Positions 5,919 to 7,831 of a stretch of DNA of 7,831 bases are shown piece by piece. How positions within the stretch are numbered: position 1 is the stretch's first letter; the number at the start of each line of letters is the position of its first letter. The translations under genes and the position numbers were made by a program. The notes under the pieces were generated by a model that searched no databases, was not told where the DNA came from, and saw nothing but the letters and a program-made list of their open reading frames with translations. This DNA comes from Gammaproteobacteria bacterium (GTDB lineage: Bacteria > Pseudomonadota > Gammaproteobacteria > Thiohalobacterales > Thiohalobacteraceae): assembly GCA_016214925.1 (NCBI GenBank), contig JACRMO010000130.1, positions 1 through 7,831 of the forward strand, in the 5' to 3' direction.

Positions 5919-6932
5919 TCAGTTGACTGGTAGCGCCATGGACATCCGCCCATGCTGGCGCCAGCCCATCTCACCAATCTGTTTGCGAATAGCCGTGCGC
6001 CAGTCGACCCGCGGCATGTAACCCAGTCGCGCGGTCGCGGCGTCGTTATTGGCATGCGTTTCCTCCAGAAGATGGATGATGGTACGCACGACCAGCGGCT
6101 CCCAAGGCACCACCGCATCCAACAGCTCCATCGACCGCGCAAAGGCGTAGCCGACCGGGAACGGCACGCTGAAATGCGGCTTTGGATATCCGTATTCCTC
6201 ATGCAGATACGCGATCACTTCACGCACCTGCGGCACCTGCGGGCCCGTGATATTGAAACTCTCATATCCCCGGAGCCCCTCCGCCAGACATGCACAGCGA
6301 AAAGCCTCACCGATATCACTGCCATCGATAATGGGCATGCCCGTGCGCCCGCCTTCGATCCAGGGCACCAGATGCGTCTTCAGTCGCGGCAGCAGAATGG
6401 GTAACAAGCCAAGGCCATAACGCTCTCCGGCAAACAATCCGCAGCGCAGGTTCACAAACACCGTCTTTCCACCCGCCGCCGCCCGCATCGCATCCTCGAT
6501 CCAGCTTACATTGGCCAAGTGCGGCCAGAAATCGGGCTTCAATCCCGGCGCATGCGCATCACCGCACGCCCGCGGGCCAGGGGCACTGGTGGTACTGACA
6601 AACATGAATCGTTCGATACCCCGCGCGACGCTTGCCTCCAGCAGTTTCAAAGTCGGTTGCAGGAACAGCGCACGCGATTGCTCCGCGTGATTCCACAACG
6701 AACTCCAGGATGCCGCATGGCAAACCCTGTCGACGCCGTCCAGCAAACCGCGTAGGTAGTTGGCATCGCGTAAATCACCCACGCGCTGTTCTACATCAAC
6801 CCCCTTGGGCAAACGCGATGGCTCGCGGCAGGCCGCAATGACCCGTAGATCAGGATCTGAATGCGCGGCCAGCGCCATCAGAACATGACTGCCGACGAAA
6901 CCCGTCGCACCTGTGACCAGTATCGTTTTCAT
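5919..6932 (-). CDS. NAD(P)-binding extended SDR protein (epimerase/dehydratase-like), catalytic motif missing
   Basis: A 337-residue protein with a classical Rossmann start MKTILVTGATGFVGSHVL (GxxGxxG at 8-14), VGDLRD (51-56), HAAS (72-75), FVSTTSAPG (111-119) and LRCGLFAGERYG (162-173). These define an extended short-chain dehydrogenase/reductase of the NAD-dependent epimerase type. The catalytic YxxxK expected around residues 138-148 is not visible; the segment reads HLANVSWIEDAM in either alignment. It may therefore be an atypical member acting as a binding or sensor protein, or use other residues. ATG 6932 is chosen because AGGAGG lies 8 nt upstream. The frame stays open upstream to 7166, but that part overlaps the operator, the divergent promoter and the riboswitch and is not coding. 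It is the first gene of the candidate four-gene unit, directly behind the 30-bp palindrome. Substrate unknown. Confidence 0.9.
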   Translation of the reverse strand: MKTILVTGATGFVGSHVLMALAAHSDPDLRVIAACREPSRLPKGVDVEQRVGDLRDANYLRGLLDGVDRVCHAASWSSLWNHAEQSRALFLQPTLKLLEASVARGIERFMFVSTTSAPGPRACGDAHAPGLKPDFWPHLANVSWIEDAMRAAAGGKTVFVNLRCGLFAGERYGLGLLPILLPRLKTHLVPWIEGGRTGMPIIDGSDIGEAFRCACLAEGLRGYESFNITGPQVPQVREVIAYLHEEYGYPKPHFSVPFPVGYAFARSMELLDAVVPWEPLVVRTIIHLLEETHANNDAATARLGYMPRVDWRTAIRKQIGEMGWRQHGRMSMALPVN

Positions 6933-6940
6933 ATGCGCAT

Positions 6941-6946
6941 CCTCCT
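6941..6946 (-). promoter_or_regulatory. Shine-Dalgarno AGGAGG that fixes the SDR start
   Basis: A full-consensus AGGAGG on the minus strand is 8 nt before ATG 6932. It settles the start against in-frame codons further upstream, up to 7166. Confidence 0.9.
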
Positions 6947-6959
6947 GCCTGAGCTCTCC

Positions 6960-6989
6960 GATAAAATAATACGATCGTATTATTTTATC
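6960..6989. promoter_or_regulatory. Perfect 30-bp AT-rich palindrome, likely repressor operator
   Basis: The half-site GATAAAATAATACGA (6960-6974) is followed immediately by its exact reverse complement (6975-6989), 15 bp per arm with no spacer. The pairing stops exactly at both ends (C 6959, A 6990). It covers the -10, spacer and most of the -35 of the minus-strand promoter, and lies 28-57 nt upstream of the SDR start and 27 bp from the btuB -35. The TetR protein at 4692-5264 is the most likely ligand; an effect on the divergent btuB promoter is possible but unproven. No T tract or transcript location suggests a terminator. Confidence 0.8.
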
Positions 6990-6991
6990 AA
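6963..6991 (-). promoter_or_regulatory. Sigma-70 promoter for the SDR-redoxin-TetR unit
   Basis: Minus-strand -35 TTGATA (6986-6991), 17-nt spacer, -10 TATTTT (6963-6968). Start expected near 6956, giving a short leader to ATG 6932. The promoter lies almost wholly inside the 30-bp palindrome, the usual arrangement for steric repression. Confidence 0.65.
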
Positions 6992-7015
6992 GCCCCACAC
7001 GACGCGGCATTCCGC

Positions 7016-7044
7016 TTGACCCTCTCACACGCCCGGCGTAGAGT
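7016..7044 (+). promoter_or_regulatory. Sigma-70 promoter for the riboswitch-btuB transcript
   Basis: TTGACC (7016-7021, five of six to consensus), 17-nt spacer, TAGAGT (7039-7044, four of six). The predicted start near 7051 lies about 10 nt before the first riboswitch stem at 7061, which supports the assignment. Confidence 0.7.
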
Positions 7045-7060
7045 CGCGCCCCGTTACACA

Positions 7061-7276
7061 GCTTCTGGTGTTCCAAGGATTTTCGTCCGCGGAATGAAAC
7101 GGGAAGCCGGTGCGGTCCCTCACAGGACCTATTCCGGCGCTGCCCCCGCAACGGTAAGCGAGTCAAGGCGGATCAATCGGCCACTGTGCTTTGCGCATGG
7201 GAAGGCGATCCACCGGAGAGTCACTCTCAGCAGAGATGCAACTCTTCACTCGCAAGCCCGGAGACCGGCCCGAAGC
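7061..7276 (+). promoter_or_regulatory. Cobalamin (B12) riboswitch aptamer
   Basis: Conserved elements appear in the right order: GGTG (7067-7070); AAACGGGAAGCCGGTG (7097-7112); a P5-type hairpin GGTCC-CTCACA-GGACC (7114-7129); the B12-box core GCTGCCCCCGCAACGGTAAGC (7139-7159, split here as GCTGCCCCCG plus CAACGGTAAGC); GCCACTG (7180-7186); GGGAAGGC (7199-7206); and AAGCCCGGAGACCGGCC (7254-7270). The closing P1 stem is GCTTC (7061-7065) with GAAGC (7272-7276). This class binds adenosylcobalamin or a related corrinoid and lowers expression of transport genes; the gene behind it encodes a BtuB-like receptor, as expected. Confidence 0.96.
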
Positions 7277-7311
7277 GAACCCGAGTACCGTGTCGCGGAG
7301 GGCGATGCCGA

Positions 7312-7398
7312 TGGGCGAGCTTTTTCTCCCACCCGCTTCCTTCTCCTGAACATGGCTTGTTCATTCCGCGCGCGGGTGTGCGCGAAGCATTGGGAGAA
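7312..7398 (+). promoter_or_regulatory. Candidate translational expression platform of the cobalamin riboswitch
   Basis: TTCTCCCA (7324-7331) is fully complementary over 8 nt to TGGGAGAA (7391-7398), which contains the btuB Shine-Dalgarno. The same bases can instead pair with TGGG-C-GAG (7312-7319) in a local hairpin, so the two pairings exclude each other. A third hairpin, TT-C-CGCGC (7364-7371) with GCGCGAA (7380-7386), stands 5 nt before the Shine-Dalgarno. Its TGTG (7377-7380) could touch CACA of the aptamer loop (7121-7124), like the known L5-L13 kissing contact. No intrinsic terminator with a clear T tract is seen, so control of translation is more likely than attenuation. Pairings are by eye. 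Confidence 0.5.
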
Positions 7399-7404
7399 TT
7401 TTGG

Positions 7405-7831
7405 ATGTCCACGTCTCAATTCCGGTCGTTGACCGGCATCACCGCTTTGATCACAGGTTTACTGGCCAGCGGCAGCGCTATTGCCGTCGAAACCGGCAAT
7501 GAAGTCATTGTCACCGCCACACGTCTGGCAACACCCGCGGAGCGCATCGGCAGCAGCGTTGCCGTGATCACCGCACAAGAGATCGAACGCCGCCAATACC
7601 GCTCCGTCAGCGATGCCTTGCAGAGTGTGCCGAGCCTGGGCGTCGTCCACAGCGGCGGCGGTATCGGCAAACTCACCAACGTATTCAGTCGCGGCAGCGA
7701 GACCAATCACACGCTGGTATTGCTCGACGGTATCGAGCTCAACGACCCCAGCAATACCGATGGCCTGATCGATCTGTCGCATATCTACATCAAGGATGTC
7801 GAGCGCATTGAAGTGGTGCTCGGCCCACAGA
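7405..7831 (+). CDS. btuB: BtuB-like TonB-dependent cobalamin receptor, 5' part only
   Basis: The frame runs from ATG 7405 to the window edge: 142 residues and no stop. GGGAGA (7392-7397) lies 7 nt upstream. Residues 1-27 are a signal peptide (hydrophobic core, cleavage after SAIA), giving an outer-membrane protein. NEVIVTATR at 32-40 is the TonB box region, which contacts TonB to receive energy from ExbB/ExbD. The plug domain follows: RIGSSVAVITAQEIERR at 47-63, DALQSVPSLGV at 70-80, SRGSETNHTLVLLDGIELNDP at 95-115 and DVERIEVVLGPQ at 131-142, all typical of BtuB-like receptors. The beta-barrel would lie outside the window (usual total about 600 residues). The cobalamin riboswitch directly upstream supports corrinoid uptake rather than siderophore uptake. 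Confidence 0.95.
   Translation, partial: MSTSQFRSLTGITALITGLLASGSAIAVETGNEVIVTATRLATPAERIGSSVAVITAQEIERRQYRSVSDALQSVPSLGVVHSGGGIGKLTNVFSRGSETNHTLVLLDGIELNDPSNTDGLIDLSHIYIKDVERIEVVLGPQ

Noticed and set aside
5226..5933. 235-codon plus-strand frame across the TetR start and redoxin gene
   Set aside because: It lies opposite the well-supported redoxin and the TetR start, with no domain character of its own.
6933..7166. In-frame upstream extension of the SDR gene to 7166
   Set aside because: It would translate through the 30-bp operator, both divergent promoters and the core of the riboswitch. ATG 6932 has a consensus Shine-Dalgarno and begins exactly at the Rossmann motif.
1..7831. CRISPR array, tRNA or rRNA genes, insertion sequences
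   Set aside because: No regularly spaced direct repeats with unique spacers, no cloverleaf or rRNA motifs, and no transposase frame or terminal repeats were found by reading both strands.

Overview
The window reads as a moderately GC-rich chromosome segment from a Gram-negative bacterium, most likely a gammaproteobacterium. Supporting signs are an outer-membrane TonB-dependent receptor behind a cobalamin riboswitch, two TetR-type regulators, a TusA-type sulfur carrier protein, an exported 5'-nucleotidase/SoxB-type metallophosphoesterase and a REP-like palindrome of the 'GTAGGGGCG' kind. The species cannot be named from the sequence alone. No transposase, integrase, CRISPR array, tRNA or rRNA is visible.

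Layout. (a) 1-1640, minus strand: a long open frame for an exported metallophosphoesterase of the 5'-nucleotidase/SoxB superfamily, cut by the left window edge. Its mRNA leader contains small hairpins and a possible 23-residue leader ORF with a strong Shine-Dalgarno sequence. (b) 1774-2239: an AT-richer intergenic stretch with iteron-like TGAAACA/TGTAACA repeats. (c) 2240-2975, plus strand: a LuxR/NarL-type response-regulator gene that is frameshifted and internally deleted, with a receiver domain already lacking its acidic residues. (d) 3107-4012, minus strand: a strong promoter overlapped by a 14-bp palindromic operator, then tusA-like, then a TetR gene that has lost its recognition helix through a short frameshifting deletion. 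(e) 4020-4090: a REP-like palindrome between two transcription units. (f) 4192-6991, minus strand: a candidate operon in the order extended-SDR protein, redoxin, TetR regulator, conserved hypothetical protein. A perfect 30-bp palindrome sits on its promoter. (g) 7016-7831, plus strand: promoter, cobalamin riboswitch, translational control region and the 5' part of a btuB-like gene, cut by the right edge.

How the parts work together. The SDR-redoxin-TetR-hypothetical unit looks like a self-repressed stress or metabolic module. The TetR protein carries a Cys in the position class used by the NemR electrophile/oxidant sensor, and it probably reads the 30-bp palindrome. The tusA-tetR unit looks like an originally autorepressed pair whose repressor is now broken, so tusA may be constitutive. 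The divergent btuB unit should be repressed by cobalamin, probably by hiding its ribosome binding site. Two damaged regulators (LuxR and TetR) within about 1.5 kb point to local regulatory decay, or to sequence errors that need checking.
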